Assembly (NCBI RefSeq): GCF_003952025.1
Contig: NZ_QXGI01000002.1
Coordinates: 124,001-188,000, forward strand
DNA length: 64,000 nucleotides
DNA from: Bifidobacterium castoris
Lineage (GTDB): Bacteria; Actinomycetota; Actinomycetes; Actinomycetales; Bifidobacteriaceae
Direction of reading: 5' to 3'
Positions 43,403 to 52,056 of the stretch are shown piece after piece. The notes under the pieces are model-generated. The model made no database searches. It was not told the origin of the DNA and saw only the letters and a list, made by a program, of their open reading frames with translations. Position numbers and translations under genes: made by a program. Each line of letters opens with the position of its first letter. The stretch's first letter is position 1.

Positions 43403-44476
43403 ATGGAAATCGCGATGGTCGACGAACGGCATGTGCGGCAGGCGATGGCGAGGACGGTGCTTCCCGCCACGGGCACATGCGCGCATGAGGGATACATGGA
43501 ACCGGCGCACGAGGATTGGGCGGGGCGCCCTTTGCCGCGGCTGCGCAGGTTCGGCAGGCTGCATTACGTGTGCTACGACGTGGACGAGTTCCACCGGCTC
43601 GGCATCCCCGGCGCGTCGCGCGAGAACCACGGCGCCGTCGTGTTCTCCCATGGCTTCTCTGAATTCGCGGCCAAATACGGCGAGCTCGTGTGGTACTTCC
43701 TGCTCGCAGGCTTCTCGGTCTGCGTGCTCGAGCACCGCGGGCACGGCTATTCGGCGCGCGACGTGGAAGACGACCAGATCGTCTACATCGACGATTGGCG
43801 CCGCTACGTCGCCGATCTCGCGAAGTTCACGAAGGAGGTGGGCGGCGCCTACGCGCGCGGCGGACGGCCCACGCTGTTCGCGCATTCGATGGGCGCCGGC
43901 ATCGCGGCGGCGATGCTCGAACGCTGTCCGAACATCGTGGCCAGGGCCGTGCTCTCGTCGCCGATGATCAAGGCGAACACCGGCGCGCCGAACTGGCTTG
44001 CTGCCGCCGTGTGCGGCGCGGCGTGCGACCTCGGGCGCGCGAAGTCGATGGCGCCGGGGCAGCACGGGTTCACGCCGGTCATCGATTGGCGCGACGAGCA
44101 GGGGGCGTGCGCCGGGCGGCTCGAATGGTACAAGGAGCTGCGCATCGCGGACACGCACTACCGGACGACGGCGGCCGCGAACGAATGGGTGCGTCAGGCC
44201 GTGCGCATCTCGCGCGCCATCCTTGATCCGGACATGTGCGAACGCATCGACGTGCCGGTGCTGCTGTTCCAGTCGGGACGCGACCACTGGGTCAGCAATC
44301 CGGCGCAGGACGCCTTCGTGCAGCGTGTGGGACGTGACAGCGGCCGCATCAGCAAGGTGCGCATCGAGGATTCGGTCCATGAGATCTTCTCGATGCCGAA
44401 CGCCGTCGTGGCGCCGTATCTGCAGCGGATCTTCCGTTGGCTGCAGTCGGAGGAGACGGTGACGGTGCTGCCGTAG
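43403..44476 (+). CDS. Alpha/beta hydrolase (lysophospholipase/monoacylglycerol lipase type)
   Basis: Serine hydrolase of about 357 residues. VVFSHGFSEFAAKYGELVWYF, LEHRGHGYSARD and the nucleophile elbow FAHSMGAGIAAAML are typical of PldB-like lysophospholipases; Asp lies in FQSGRDHWVSNPAQ and His in IEDSVHEIF. No signal peptide is visible, so it is cytoplasmic or peripheral. The start at 43403 has no Shine-Dalgarno sequence; TAGGAT ends 7 nt before it, suggesting a leaderless mRNA. An upstream in-frame ATG at 43358 lies before that -10 box and is unlikely. The acyl-CoA ligase gene is divergent. Confidence 0.85.
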   Translation: MEIAMVDERHVRQAMARTVLPATGTCAHEGYMEPAHEDWAGRPLPRLRRFGRLHYVCYDVDEFHRLGIPGASRENHGAVVFSHGFSEFAAKYGELVWYFLLAGFSVCVLEHRGHGYSARDVEDDQIVYIDDWRRYVADLAKFTKEVGGAYARGGRPTLFAHSMGAGIAAAMLERCPNIVARAVLSSPMIKANTGAPNWLAAAVCGAACDLGRAKSMAPGQHGFTPVIDWRDEQGACAGRLEWYKELRIADTHYRTTAAANEWVRQAVRISRAILDPDMCERIDVPVLLFQSGRDHWVSNPAQDAFVQRVGRDSGRISKVRIEDSVHEIFSMPNAVVAPYLQRIFRWLQSEETVTVLP

Positions 44477-44545
44477 CGCCGCCGGCCGCCAGATGCGTTA
44501 GAATCGCCTCGGAAACAGCGGCGCGCGCGTCGGCGACGGCCGCGC

Positions 44546-45619
44546 ATGAGCATAAAAGCGGGGCGTACAGTGACGCGGAACGCACATGGTGATCGGGACG
44601 GCGCCGGCGGCGCGGCCGGCGGTGGCCGCAGCGCGCAGGAGCAGGTGCAGGACCTGCTGAGCCGGTCGGCGCATGAGGAATGCGCCGACGCCGCGCAGAC
44701 GCTCGCCGACGAGACGGTCGCCACGCGGTCCCTCGAGCAGACGCCGCGGCGGATGATGACCGGCGTGCTGTGCACGTTGCTCGGGGGCGCCTTGTGGGGC
44801 GTCAACGGGTCGGTGTCGAAGATCCTGATGGAGGGGTACCACATCGCGCCGCTGTGGCTCGCCTGCGTCAGGGAGATCGTCGCCGGGCTCATCTTCCTCG
44901 GCTGCGCGGCGGTCGGGTCGCGGCATGCGCTCGTCGAAGCCGTGAAAAGCGTGCGCGAATACCCGATGTATCTGGTCACGGCGCTCACCTGCGTCACGCT
45001 CGTGCAGGTCGCGTACCTGTTCTCGATCCATTGGACGAACGCGGGCACGGCGACGGTGCTGCAGACGGTGAACCTGCTGATGGTGCTCGTCTACGTGTGC
45101 GTGCGCGGCAGACGCAGGCCGACGGCCAAGGAGATCGTCGGCGTGACGCTCGCGTTCGCAGGCGTGTGGCTGCTCGCGACCGGTGGCAACGTCAGCTCGC
45201 TCGCGTTGCCGCTGCCGGGGTTGCTGTGGGGGCTTGCGGACGCGTTCTCGTGCGCGTGCCTCGCGATCATCCCGGTCATGCTCATCGCGAAGTACGGCAA
45301 CTTCGTCGTCAACGGCATCACGTTCCTGCTGTCCGGGCTGCTGCTCACGCCCTTCGTGCAGCCGTGGAAGGACGTGCCGCAGCTCGACGCGCGCGGGTGG
45401 GGGCTGCTGCTGTTCACGATCGTCGTCGGCACCTTCGTCGCGTTCTGGCTGTACATGGCCGGCGTCGTGCGCATCGGCTCGATGCGCGCGACGATGCTCG
45501 GCACGATCGAGCCGGTCATGGCGACGATCACGGCCGTCATGTGGACCGGCGCCGTGTTCTCCGGCACCGATTGGGTCGGCTTCGCGCTCATCATCGTGAT
45601 GTCGTTCCTCGTGCGGTAG
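44546..45619 (+). CDS. EamA-family (DMT) transporter
   Basis: Drug/metabolite-transporter superfamily protein (357 residues) with about ten membrane helices in two EamA repeats. The first repeat starts LCTLLGGALWGVNGSVSKILM and the second around PLPGLLWGLADAFSCACLAIIPVML; the end has IGSMRATMLGTIEPVMATITAVMWTGAVF, typical of the family. Substrate unknown. A hydrophilic N-terminal extension of about 70 residues precedes the first helix; a GTG at 44570 or the double Met just before the helix are alternative starts. A -10-like TAGAAT lies about 40 nt upstream. Confidence 0.85.
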   Translation: MSIKAGRTVTRNAHGDRDGAGGAAGGGRSAQEQVQDLLSRSAHEECADAAQTLADETVATRSLEQTPRRMMTGVLCTLLGGALWGVNGSVSKILMEGYHIAPLWLACVREIVAGLIFLGCAAVGSRHALVEAVKSVREYPMYLVTALTCVTLVQVAYLFSIHWTNAGTATVLQTVNLLMVLVYVCVRGRRRPTAKEIVGVTLAFAGVWLLATGGNVSSLALPLPGLLWGLADAFSCACLAIIPVMLIAKYGNFVVNGITFLLSGLLLTPFVQPWKDVPQLDARGWGLLLFTIVVGTFVAFWLYMAGVVRIGSMRATMLGTIEPVMATITAVMWTGAVFSGTDWVGFALIIVMSFLVR

Positions 45620-45767
45620 CGGCCGTCGCGCTCATGGGTGTGCCGGTTGCATAATCGAGGGTCGTCGCCGTGCGCGCGGCCATACAATCGTGGACGATTG
45701 CCTGAGGCGTGCCGAAGGCCTGCGGGCGAGGCGGCCTGAGGGCGGGACTGCAGAGAAAGGATCGATT

Positions 45768-46112
45768 ATGCTCTCGACGGCGCAGAACGTGACGATGACC
45801 GTGCTCAATGTGATCGTATTGATCGCGTTGCTCGTGTTCGGCGTGTTCGCCGTGTACAACAACAAACCGAATTTCGAGCTGACGCCGGAGCACCTCTACG
45901 ACCAGCAGAAGGGTCAGCAATGGGGCATCTGGGTGTTCGTGTTCATCATCGTCAGCTGGCTCGTGACGCTGCCGGGCATCTTCGGCCCGCTCAGCAACGG
46001 CTGGACGCAGGTGCTGTGGTGGATCGAACTCGTGACGAATGTGGCGTCCCTCGTGTGCTGCTGCGCGGCGATCTTCTACTATCATCGCCTCAACACGCGC
46101 CCGCACGACTGA
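45768..46112 (+). CDS. Small membrane protein, three helices
   Basis: A 114-residue protein with three hydrophobic segments (VLNVIVLIALLVFGVFAVY, WGIWVFVFIIVSWLVTLPGIFG, VTNVASLVCCCAAIFYYH). I do not recognise a family. AAAGGA lies 6 nt before the ATG. It follows the EamA gene by about 150 nt in the same direction and is closed by a strong stem-loop, but nothing links its function to its neighbours. Confidence 0.75.
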   Translation: MLSTAQNVTMTVLNVIVLIALLVFGVFAVYNNKPNFELTPEHLYDQQKGQQWGIWVFVFIIVSWLVTLPGIFGPLSNGWTQVLWWIELVTNVASLVCCCAAIFYYHRLNTRPHD

Positions 46113-46153
46113 TGCGCCGACGCGTCACCGCGTGCATCGATGACGCCGGACAT

Positions 46154-46201
46154 AAGCGAGTGGCGGCCGGAATCTCCATGGATTCCGGCCGCCACTCGCT
46201 T
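46154..46201. terminator. 21-bp perfect stem between convergent genes
   Basis: Arms 46154-46174 and 46181-46201 pair perfectly over 21 bp, loop TCCATG, with TTATTC after the plus-strand arm. It lies between the small membrane protein gene and the convergent CAP-domain surface protein gene. Confidence 0.8.
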
Positions 46202-46272
46202 TATTCGGCTCATTCGATACGCGTCGCTGATGGCGCGTTACGCTCGCCGTCAGCGCGGACGATCATGCGTCT

Positions 46273-49200
46273 TCACTCCTCGCGGCGACGTGCGCTCAGC
46301 GTGGCGACACCGCCGACGAACGCGAGCGTGAACGCCGTGATGAGCACGGCGCCGGTGCTTGCGCCGGTGGCGGCGAGCTTGCCGCTGGCGGCGTTCGCGA
46401 CCTGCACCGACTGCGGCGCCCGGGATGTCGCGTCGGACGTCGCAGCGGCTGTGATGGTGCTGCCGGTGGTGCCGGTGCTGCCGGTGGAGACTGCCGCGCC
46501 GGGAGTCGCCGGCGCGGTCGGAGTCGTCGGATTCGACGGGTCGGTCGGCGTCGTCGGCTGCTGCTCGGCCTTGACCGCGGCTTCGAGCGCGATCTCGGCG
46601 AGGCGGAGGTCTTCCTGACGGTCCTTGAGCGCCTGCTGGGCGTCGGCAAGCGAGGCCTGTGCCGCGTCGAGCCGGGCCTGGGCGTCCGCGGCCGCCTGCT
46701 TGGCCTCGTCGAGCTTGGCCTGCGCCTCCTGGACGGCGGGTGTGTTGCCCACGTTCTTCCGGGCTTCGTCAAGCGCGGACTCGGCGGCCTTGACGGCCGC
46801 ATCGGCGGCATCCTTGGCCTGCTGGGCGTCATCGACGGCGGCCTTGGCTGCGTCGGCGTCCTGCTGGGCCGCGGCGACCGCTTCGCCGGCCTTCGCGACG
46901 GTGTCCGTGGCGTCCGCGAGCGCCTGATTGCGCCTGGCGAGCTCGTCCTTGGCCTCCTGCAGATCGGCGACCGTCTGCTTGGCGTCCGCGAGTTTCGCGG
47001 CCGCCGCGTCGGCCGCCTGCTGCGCCTGCGCCGCCTCGGCGGCCTTGTCGGCCGCTTGGGCGGCCGCCGCGTCGCTTGCCTGCTTCGCCGCGTCGTAGGC
47101 CGTTTGCGCCTTGTCCAGATTCGCCTTGGCGTCCTGCATCGCGGCGTACTTGTTCGCCGCATCATCCTTGGCGGTCTTGGCCGCGTCGGCGTTCTGGTTC
47201 GCCTGGTCGAGCGCCTTCGAGGCGTCGTCCGCCTTGCGTTGTGCGGCGGCGAACGCGGCTTCGGCGGCATCGTAGGCCGTCTGTGCGGCATCGAGCGCTT
47301 CGGAGGCCTGCGTGTACTTGGCTTCCTGCTCGGCCGCGTCCTTCTGTGCGTCCGCCTTGGCCTGCTGCGCATCGGTGTGCTTCGTCAGCGCGCTGTCGTA
47401 GGCCTGTTCGGCGTCCGACTGCGCGCTCTGCGCCGTCTGGAGGTCGGCGGCCGCCTGCCTGCTGGCCTGATCCGCCGCATCGGCCGCCTTGTTCGCGGCC
47501 TCCACGGCTTCCTGCGCACTCGCGAGCGCATCCTGCGCGTCCTTGAGCTTCTGCTGCGCGTTGCGGATGGAGTCGACGTACTCCTGCAGCTCCTGCTGGT
47601 AGACGTCCGCATCGGTGGGCGTCGTGTCGTCGACGCCGTCATAGCGGATGATGTTGGAGCTGCTGTTCTCCATGGCGGAGGTCGGCACCATGGCGCCATT
47701 GGCCGGATACTGGCTGATGCCCATGCCGGTGGCGACTGCATTGGGATTCGAGCAGTTGAGGTAGTGGCCGATGGTGGGGTAGAGATCAGGGTACGTTATG
47801 CTGATTTGATACGGGGTCATCGATTCGAGACCCGGATACTTGCCGCTGGCGAGGGCGTCCTCATAGATGGCTTTCTCCTCAGTCCACCAGCCGGCAAGGG
47901 GATCGCGGTACCCCCACGCCAGATTCTCGGAGAGCGAGAGGTTGTCCGTCAGTACCTGGTTATGCTGCATGACGAGTTTCGTCGCCGCATTCGCCTGTAC
48001 CATCGCGGCGGCCATTGCGGCATCCGAGATCTTCAGCGGTGCAAGACCTTCGCCGGCGCGCAGCTGGTTGAGTTCCTGAATGAGCGCCACGGCCTGAAGC
48101 ATGTTGTCCAGGCTCGTGGCGTCCTTCGGATTCCCGATTTGCGTGTACTGCAGCCACGATCCGCCGTCAGCCGGCGCGATCTCGGTCGGCTTGTTCGGGT
48201 TCTTGGTGCTCAGCGCCGGATCCAGCAGCACCTGCTGTGCGAGCGTCGCGTTGCGATACTCGAACCAGCCGAGCGCACCTTTCTGCTCGAGCTCGGTCGC
48301 GGCGGCCGCCGCCTTGGTCGCGTCGTCCACGGCCTTCTGCGCGGCCTCGAGCTTCTGCTGGGCCGCCACCTTGTCCTGTGCGGCCTTGTCGGCTGCCGCC
48401 TGCGTGTCCTTCATCTGCTGCTCGGCGGCCGCCACCTTCTGCTCGGCGTCGCTCTTCGCGGCTGCGGCGTCGGCGAGCGCCTGCGCCGTCGTGGACTCGT
48501 CGCGTTCGGCGGCGGCGAGCGTCGCGTTCGCCTTGTCGAGTTCCTGCTTGGCGGCGTTTGCGTCATTGCGTGCATCCAGCAGAGCGTTGTGGGCGTTCTG
48601 ATAGGTGTGGTTCGCGTCGCTGAGTTCGGCGTTGGCCTGATCGGCCTGCGAACTCGCCTCCTGCGCCTGCTTGAGCGCCTCGTCGTACTTCACGACCGTG
48701 CTGGCGGCGTCCTGCTTCGCCTGCTCCACCTTCGCCGGATCCGTGGCGTCGCCGGCGATCTGCTCCGCTTCGTCGAGCTGCTGCTTGGCGGCGTCGGTCT
48801 TCTGCTGCGCCGCTGCGGCCTGCTTGGCGGCGTCCGCGCTTGCGTCATTCGCCGCCGTCGCCGCCGTCGCGGTGCCGTCCGCATCCTGCTCGAGCGCGTC
48901 CATATCGGTGGCATCCACCTGCTGCTGCAGTCCGTCCACCTTCGTCTGCTGTTCGTCCACGGCATCCTGTGCCGCCGACTCGTCCGCCTTGGCCGCCGTT
49001 TCCGTGTCCTGCGCCTGCTTGAGCGCATCCGTCGTCTGCGTCTGCACGGCCATGGCGTTCTGCAGATGGTCGGAGGCTTCGCCGAGCTTGGTGTTGGCTT
49101 CGTCGAGCGCGTCCTGTGCGGCGGCCGTGTTCGGATCGTTGGCGATCGCGTCGTCGACGGCCTGCTGCGCGTCCTGCACCGCCGCATTCGCCTGATCGAC

Positions 49201-49503
49201 CTCGCCGTTCGCGTCCGAGACGGCGCCTTCGGCGTTCTTCTGCGTTTCCTGCGCCTGAATCACGCCTTCCTTGGCGGCGTCCACGGCCGCCTGCGCCTGC
49301 TGCACCGCGCTGGTCGCAGCTTGCTGTTGTGTCTGGTTTTCCGGCTGCTGCGGCGCCGAGGGCTCGTCGGCCATGGCGACCATCGGCGCGCCGAGCGTGG
49401 CGATGGCGGCCATCGTGGCCACCGTGCCGTTCACCGCCTTCATCGTCGGGAACGGGTTGTTCTGCTCTTTGCCGCGCGGACGCGCATGCTTTCCCTGTGT
49501 CAT
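46273..49503 (-). CDS. Cell-wall-anchored coiled-coil protein with central CAP domain
   Basis: Large surface protein (1076 residues). After a signal peptide (about residues 20-45, VNGTVATMAAIATLGAPMVAMA) come roughly 360 residues of Ala/Gln/Asp-rich heptad coiled coil (45-405), then a CAP/SCP-type domain (about 440-610; LNQLRAGEGLAPLKISDAA, SENLAWGYRDPLAGWWTEE, TIGHYLNCSNPNAVATGMG), then a second coiled coil of about 380 residues (640-1020). A proline/threonine spacer leads to the sorting signal LAATG (1043), a hydrophobic helix and SARRREE. The shape suggests a folded-back stalk presenting the CAP domain at its tip. Anchoring by the class E sortase at 27809 is expected. AGGGGG lies 5 nt before the ATG. 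Adhesion is a guess. Confidence 0.85.
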   Translation of the reverse strand: MTQGKHARPRGKEQNNPFPTMKAVNGTVATMAAIATLGAPMVAMADEPSAPQQPENQTQQQAATSAVQQAQAAVDAAKEGVIQAQETQKNAEGAVSDANGEVDQANAAVQDAQQAVDDAIANDPNTAAAQDALDEANTKLGEASDHLQNAMAVQTQTTDALKQAQDTETAAKADESAAQDAVDEQQTKVDGLQQQVDATDMDALEQDADGTATAATAANDASADAAKQAAAAQQKTDAAKQQLDEAEQIAGDATDPAKVEQAKQDAASTVVKYDEALKQAQEASSQADQANAELSDANHTYQNAHNALLDARNDANAAKQELDKANATLAAAERDESTTAQALADAAAAKSDAEQKVAAAEQQMKDTQAAADKAAQDKVAAQQKLEAAQKAVDDATKAAAAATELEQKGALGWFEYRNATLAQQVLLDPALSTKNPNKPTEIAPADGGSWLQYTQIGNPKDATSLDNMLQAVALIQELNQLRAGEGLAPLKISDAAMAAAMVQANAATKLVMQHNQVLTDNLSLSENLAWGYRDPLAGWWTEEKAIYEDALASGKYPGLESMTPYQISITYPDLYPTIGHYLNCSNPNAVATGMGISQYPANGAMVPTSAMENSSSNIIRYDGVDDTTPTDADVYQQELQEYVDSIRNAQQKLKDAQDALASAQEAVEAANKAADAADQASRQAAADLQTAQSAQSDAEQAYDSALTKHTDAQQAKADAQKDAAEQEAKYTQASEALDAAQTAYDAAEAAFAAAQRKADDASKALDQANQNADAAKTAKDDAANKYAAMQDAKANLDKAQTAYDAAKQASDAAAAQAADKAAEAAQAQQAADAAAAKLADAKQTVADLQEAKDELARRNQALADATDTVAKAGEAVAAAQQDADAAKAAVDDAQQAKDAADAAVKAAESALDEARKNVGNTPAVQEAQAKLDEAKQAAADAQARLDAAQASLADAQQALKDRQEDLRLAEIALEAAVKAEQQPTTPTDPSNPTTPTAPATPGAAVSTGSTGTTGSTITAAATSDATSRAPQSVQVANAASGKLAATGASTGAVLITAFTLAFVGGVATLSARRREE

Positions 49504-49615
49504 ATGGACCCCCTTCAGTGGTCTTTGTGTGGCGGCTGACGTCGCCGCTGTTCTTCTCTAACAGCAAAATCCATCATAGGGGAAGCGAAAATAACACACG
49601 CGCGATTTGGGAAAA

Positions 49616-50479
49616 TTATTTCCTCGCGACTATTATGCGTGCTTCAATCGTCAGTTCGCTGATCTGTGTGAGATCAAGCGCGTCAATGTCGGCGTTGAAC
49701 AGCAGCGGGGTCATATGAGCGAAGGTTCTCACGTCGGCGGGTGGCATTGCGAGGGTCTGCGAGACGGTGCGCATGCTCAGCACGTCGAAATGCCCGCAGA
49801 ACTGTTCGATTACGTGTTCGTTTGAATAGTCGGTGTTCCGCAGCTGTTCGCGCGCGAGCTCGCGTAATTGTTCATCGTGATGCGTGCCGGGGACCACTTT
49901 GACCACGACGGCGTCGTCCTTCATGACACGGTGGAATTCCGCGGTGTTTATCGGGGAGAAGACATCAAGGACGCAGTCGATTGCGCCGTCGCGCACCGGA
50001 AGGTCGGCAAGGTTGCCGACGAACCATTTGACGGCCATGCCCGTGTCCTCGCGTGCCGCCTGCTGGATCGAATCCTTCGAGATGTCGAAGGCGAGCACGT
50101 CGACTTGCGGGTTTGCGCGCTGCACGGCGCGTGAGTAGAAGCCCTCGCCGCAGCCGACGTCCAGGATCGCGGGGCGCTCGCCGCTGTATGGGCCGGCGAA
50201 GTCCGCGGCGGAGGGGATGGCGTCGAGCACGGCGTCGCGGATATGGTCGTAGTAGCCGGCTTCGAGGATGCGCGCGCGGTTCGCGAACGATTCCTTGTTG
50301 TAGAACGGCGACTGTTTCGCGGCGGGCATGAGGTTGACGTAGCCCTGTTTCGCGATGTCGAAGGTGTGGCGGTCGGCGCAGCGCAGGCTTGTGCCGTCCA
50401 GGTGCAGCGCGTCGTGGCAGATCGGACAGATGAAGTACCGTTCACTGTCGCCGAAGCGCGCGATTTTCGCAGGATTCAT
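49616..50479 (-). CDS. rlmA: 23S rRNA (guanine-N1)-methyltransferase, RlmA type
   Basis: SAM-dependent methyltransferase (287 residues) that methylates a guanine in helix 35 of 23S rRNA in the RlmA family. The N-terminal zinc finger is visible (ICPICHDAL then CADRHTFD), followed by the QGYVNLM segment and the SAM site LDVGCGEGFYSRAV; VLDVFSPINTAEFHRVMK is typical of the catalytic part. Whether it is RlmA-I (G745) or RlmA-II (G748, linked to tylosin resistance) cannot be told from sequence alone. The start at 50479 has no Shine-Dalgarno sequence; TACGAT lies 6 nt before it, so the message is probably leaderless. Confidence 0.88.
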   Translation of the reverse strand: MNPAKIARFGDSERYFICPICHDALHLDGTSLRCADRHTFDIAKQGYVNLMPAAKQSPFYNKESFANRARILEAGYYDHIRDAVLDAIPSAADFAGPYSGERPAILDVGCGEGFYSRAVQRANPQVDVLAFDISKDSIQQAAREDTGMAVKWFVGNLADLPVRDGAIDCVLDVFSPINTAEFHRVMKDDAVVVKVVPGTHHDEQLRELAREQLRNTDYSNEHVIEQFCGHFDVLSMRTVSQTLAMPPADVRTFAHMTPLLFNADIDALDLTQISELTIEARIIVARK

Positions 50480-51048
50480 GCCGCCATCGTAACTGCGGAG
50501 GGGGTCAGGGAGTATGGGGCGGGTCTTGGAAGTGGCCGGATTCGCGTGATGCGTGCGCCGCGCGGGGCGATGGCTCGTTCGCGGCGGCCATGCATGTCGG
50601 CTGCTGCATGGCCGTGCGCGTCTCGGTTCGTATGGCCATCCTCGCCGACGCTTGCATTGCCGTGCGCGCCGCTGTATCGGCATCCCGCCGCCCGCATAAG
50701 TCGATTGTTCGTCCAAGCAACCGACTTATGAGGCGGCGGATATTGGTCTGGGTTATGGATGCATGGTGGCAATGAGCGGTTTTGGTCCGTATTGAAAGGT
50801 CATGCGCGCATATGCGGCGGGTGTGTGCGCATTTGTGCTGATCTGGGGGATGGGCGGAGACATGGCCGGTCCCGTGGCCGCATAACTCGTCTTGTTGGGT
50901 GAAAAGCTGAGTTATGCATTCGGCGGGCGGGGGTATGCATTGGCGCCTGCGAAACCTGAAGTGCGATCCGGATCTGGTCCCCGTTCAACAGCATCGGTTG
51001 GAACGAATTCCACGCCAGCGCGCCAAGGTGCCCTTTCCGGTCTATACC
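50480..51048. other. Noncoding stretch with two related inverted repeats
   Basis: No gene can be supported in this stretch. Two inverted repeats share the same outer sequence: CATAAGTCGATTG pairing with CAACCGACTTATG (50695-50707/50718-50730, one mismatch) and GCATAACTC pairing with GAGTTATGC (50880-50888/50909-50917). They are about 185 bp apart and both have CGCATAA.TCG at the left end. Short plus-strand transcripts ending at the terminator at 51049 are possible. Confidence 0.45.
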
Positions 51049-51095
51049 CCCGGCTCTGCCTATCTTGAGCAGATGGGCAGAGCCGGGCGATTTTT
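51049..51095 (+). terminator. Orphan intrinsic terminator
   Basis: A perfect 12-bp stem (51049-51060 with 51076-51087, 15-nt loop) is followed by CGATTTTT on the plus strand. No plus-strand gene lies within 4.9 kb upstream (the nearest ends at 46112), so what transcript it ends is unclear. On the minus strand there is no T-run. Confidence 0.75.
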
Positions 51096-51249
51096 GCGTT
51101 CAACAGCCGTGTACTGTGTTCCGTGCCCATCTCTTGCCCACAAATCGAGTGAACGACGATGATCTATCGTGATTCATCGTGAACTTCGATGTGCCGCGAA
51201 AACCGTTGGAACACTGGAAAAATACCGTGAAATCAGAGAAAAAGAAGAG

Positions 51250-51332
51250 TGCGAGCGGCGGGACTTGAACCCGCACGAGCATGAGCTCACTGCCACCTGA
51301 AGACAGCGCGTCTACCATTCCGCCACGCTCGC
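51250..51332 (-). tRNA. tRNA-Leu (anticodon CAG)
   Basis: An 83-nt class II tRNA folds cleanly: acceptor stem GCGAGCG/CGCTCGC, anticodon stem CTGTC/GGCAG with loop TTCAGGT (anticodon CAG, reads CUG), a long variable arm TGAGCTCATGCTCGT and T-arm GCGGG-TTCAAGT-CCCGC. Discriminator base is A, as for leucine. CCA is not encoded. CTCTTCTTTTTC follows as a likely terminator tract. Confidence 0.96.
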
Positions 51333-51344
51333 AGACAAACATCG

Positions 51345-51373
51345 AATTTACACCATGCGTCGCATGTGCGCAA
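51345..51373 (-). promoter_or_regulatory. Promoter of tRNA-Leu
   Basis: On the minus strand TTGCGC (51373-51368), a 17-bp spacer and TAAATT (51350-51345) precede the tRNA by 12 bp. Confidence 0.65.
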
Positions 51374-51405
51374 CTCGGCGTGTTGCGGGGTGCGTCGCCT
51401 TGGGG

Positions 51406-51852
51406 TCATTCCTTGGTCAGCGTATCGAGACGGTCGTTGAGCTGGGCCAGTGTCGTCTGCCCCAGTTGCGTTTCGAGTGCGTGTTGCGCCGCGTCAAGCT
51501 CGCCGTCGAGCAGAGTGTGGATGTTGCGGCCCACCGGGCATTGCGGGTTGGGGTTGTCGTGGAATCCGAACAGTTGCCGGCCCGGGCCTTCGATCGCGCG
51601 GTAGACGTCCAGCAGCGTGATCGATTCCAGCGGCCGCGCGACATGCGCCCCGCCGATACCGGCGTCCACGGTGACGAGGCCGGCGTCCTTGAGCTTGCCG
51701 ATGACCTGGCGGATGATCACCGGATTGACGTTGACGCTGTCGGCGATGAACGATGACGTCACCTTGCTTGTCGCCCCGAAATGCGCGATGCACAGCATGA
51801 CGTGCACGGCGATCGGGAATCGTGACGATATCCGCATGCCGTTTCCCCTCAT
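51406..51852 (-). CDS. Rrf2-family transcriptional regulator (YwnA-like)
   Basis: Regulator of about 148 residues with an N-terminal winged helix (FPIAVHVMLCIAHFG, SFIADSVNVNPVIIRQVIGKLKDAGLV) and the Rrf2 wing GIGGAHVARPLESITLLDVYRAIEG. Only one cysteine (QCPVGRNI) remains in the region where iron-sulfur Rrf2 proteins have three, so it is of the cluster-free, YwnA-like kind. Two starts are possible, 51852 (AAAGGA 7 nt upstream) and 51837 (AGGGG 7 nt upstream). It diverges from a YwnB-like gene, the same pair as ywnA-ywnB in Bacillus subtilis, and palindromes in the shared region suggest it represses both. Confidence 0.87.
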   Translation of the reverse strand: MRGNGMRISSRFPIAVHVMLCIAHFGATSKVTSSFIADSVNVNPVIIRQVIGKLKDAGLVTVDAGIGGAHVARPLESITLLDVYRAIEGPGRQLFGFHDNPNPQCPVGRNIHTLLDGELDAAQHALETQLGQTTLAQLNDRLDTLTKE

Positions 51853-51945
51853 GGCCGTTTCCTTTCCTGTGTCCGCGGTCGTCGGCGTTCGTGCCTCGAT
51901 GCTCTCGGCGATCGTTGCGGCGCTTGGCGACGCGCCGGGCGTTGT

Positions 51946-52017
51946 TGTAACAGTTGACATTACATCACAGTGGTGGTTGACTGTCAATCAACATGTTGTA
52001 ACAAATAAAGTTACAAC
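51946..52017. promoter_or_regulatory. Divergent control region with Rrf2-type operators
   Basis: A perfect inverted repeat GTTGTAAC-AAATAAA-GTTACAAC (51995-52017) and a second with the same TGTAA/TTACA half-sites (51946-51950/51960-51964) bracket the minus-strand promoter TTGACA (51987-51982), 17 bp, TGTAAT (51964-51959). The -10 box is part of the second repeat. The region is AT-rich and sits between the Rrf2 regulator and the NAD(P)-binding protein gene, so self-repression plus control of the partner is likely. Confidence 0.7.
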
Positions 52018-52056
52018 TGGGAACGCAAGCACGTCAATGCTGGAAAGGACATCATC

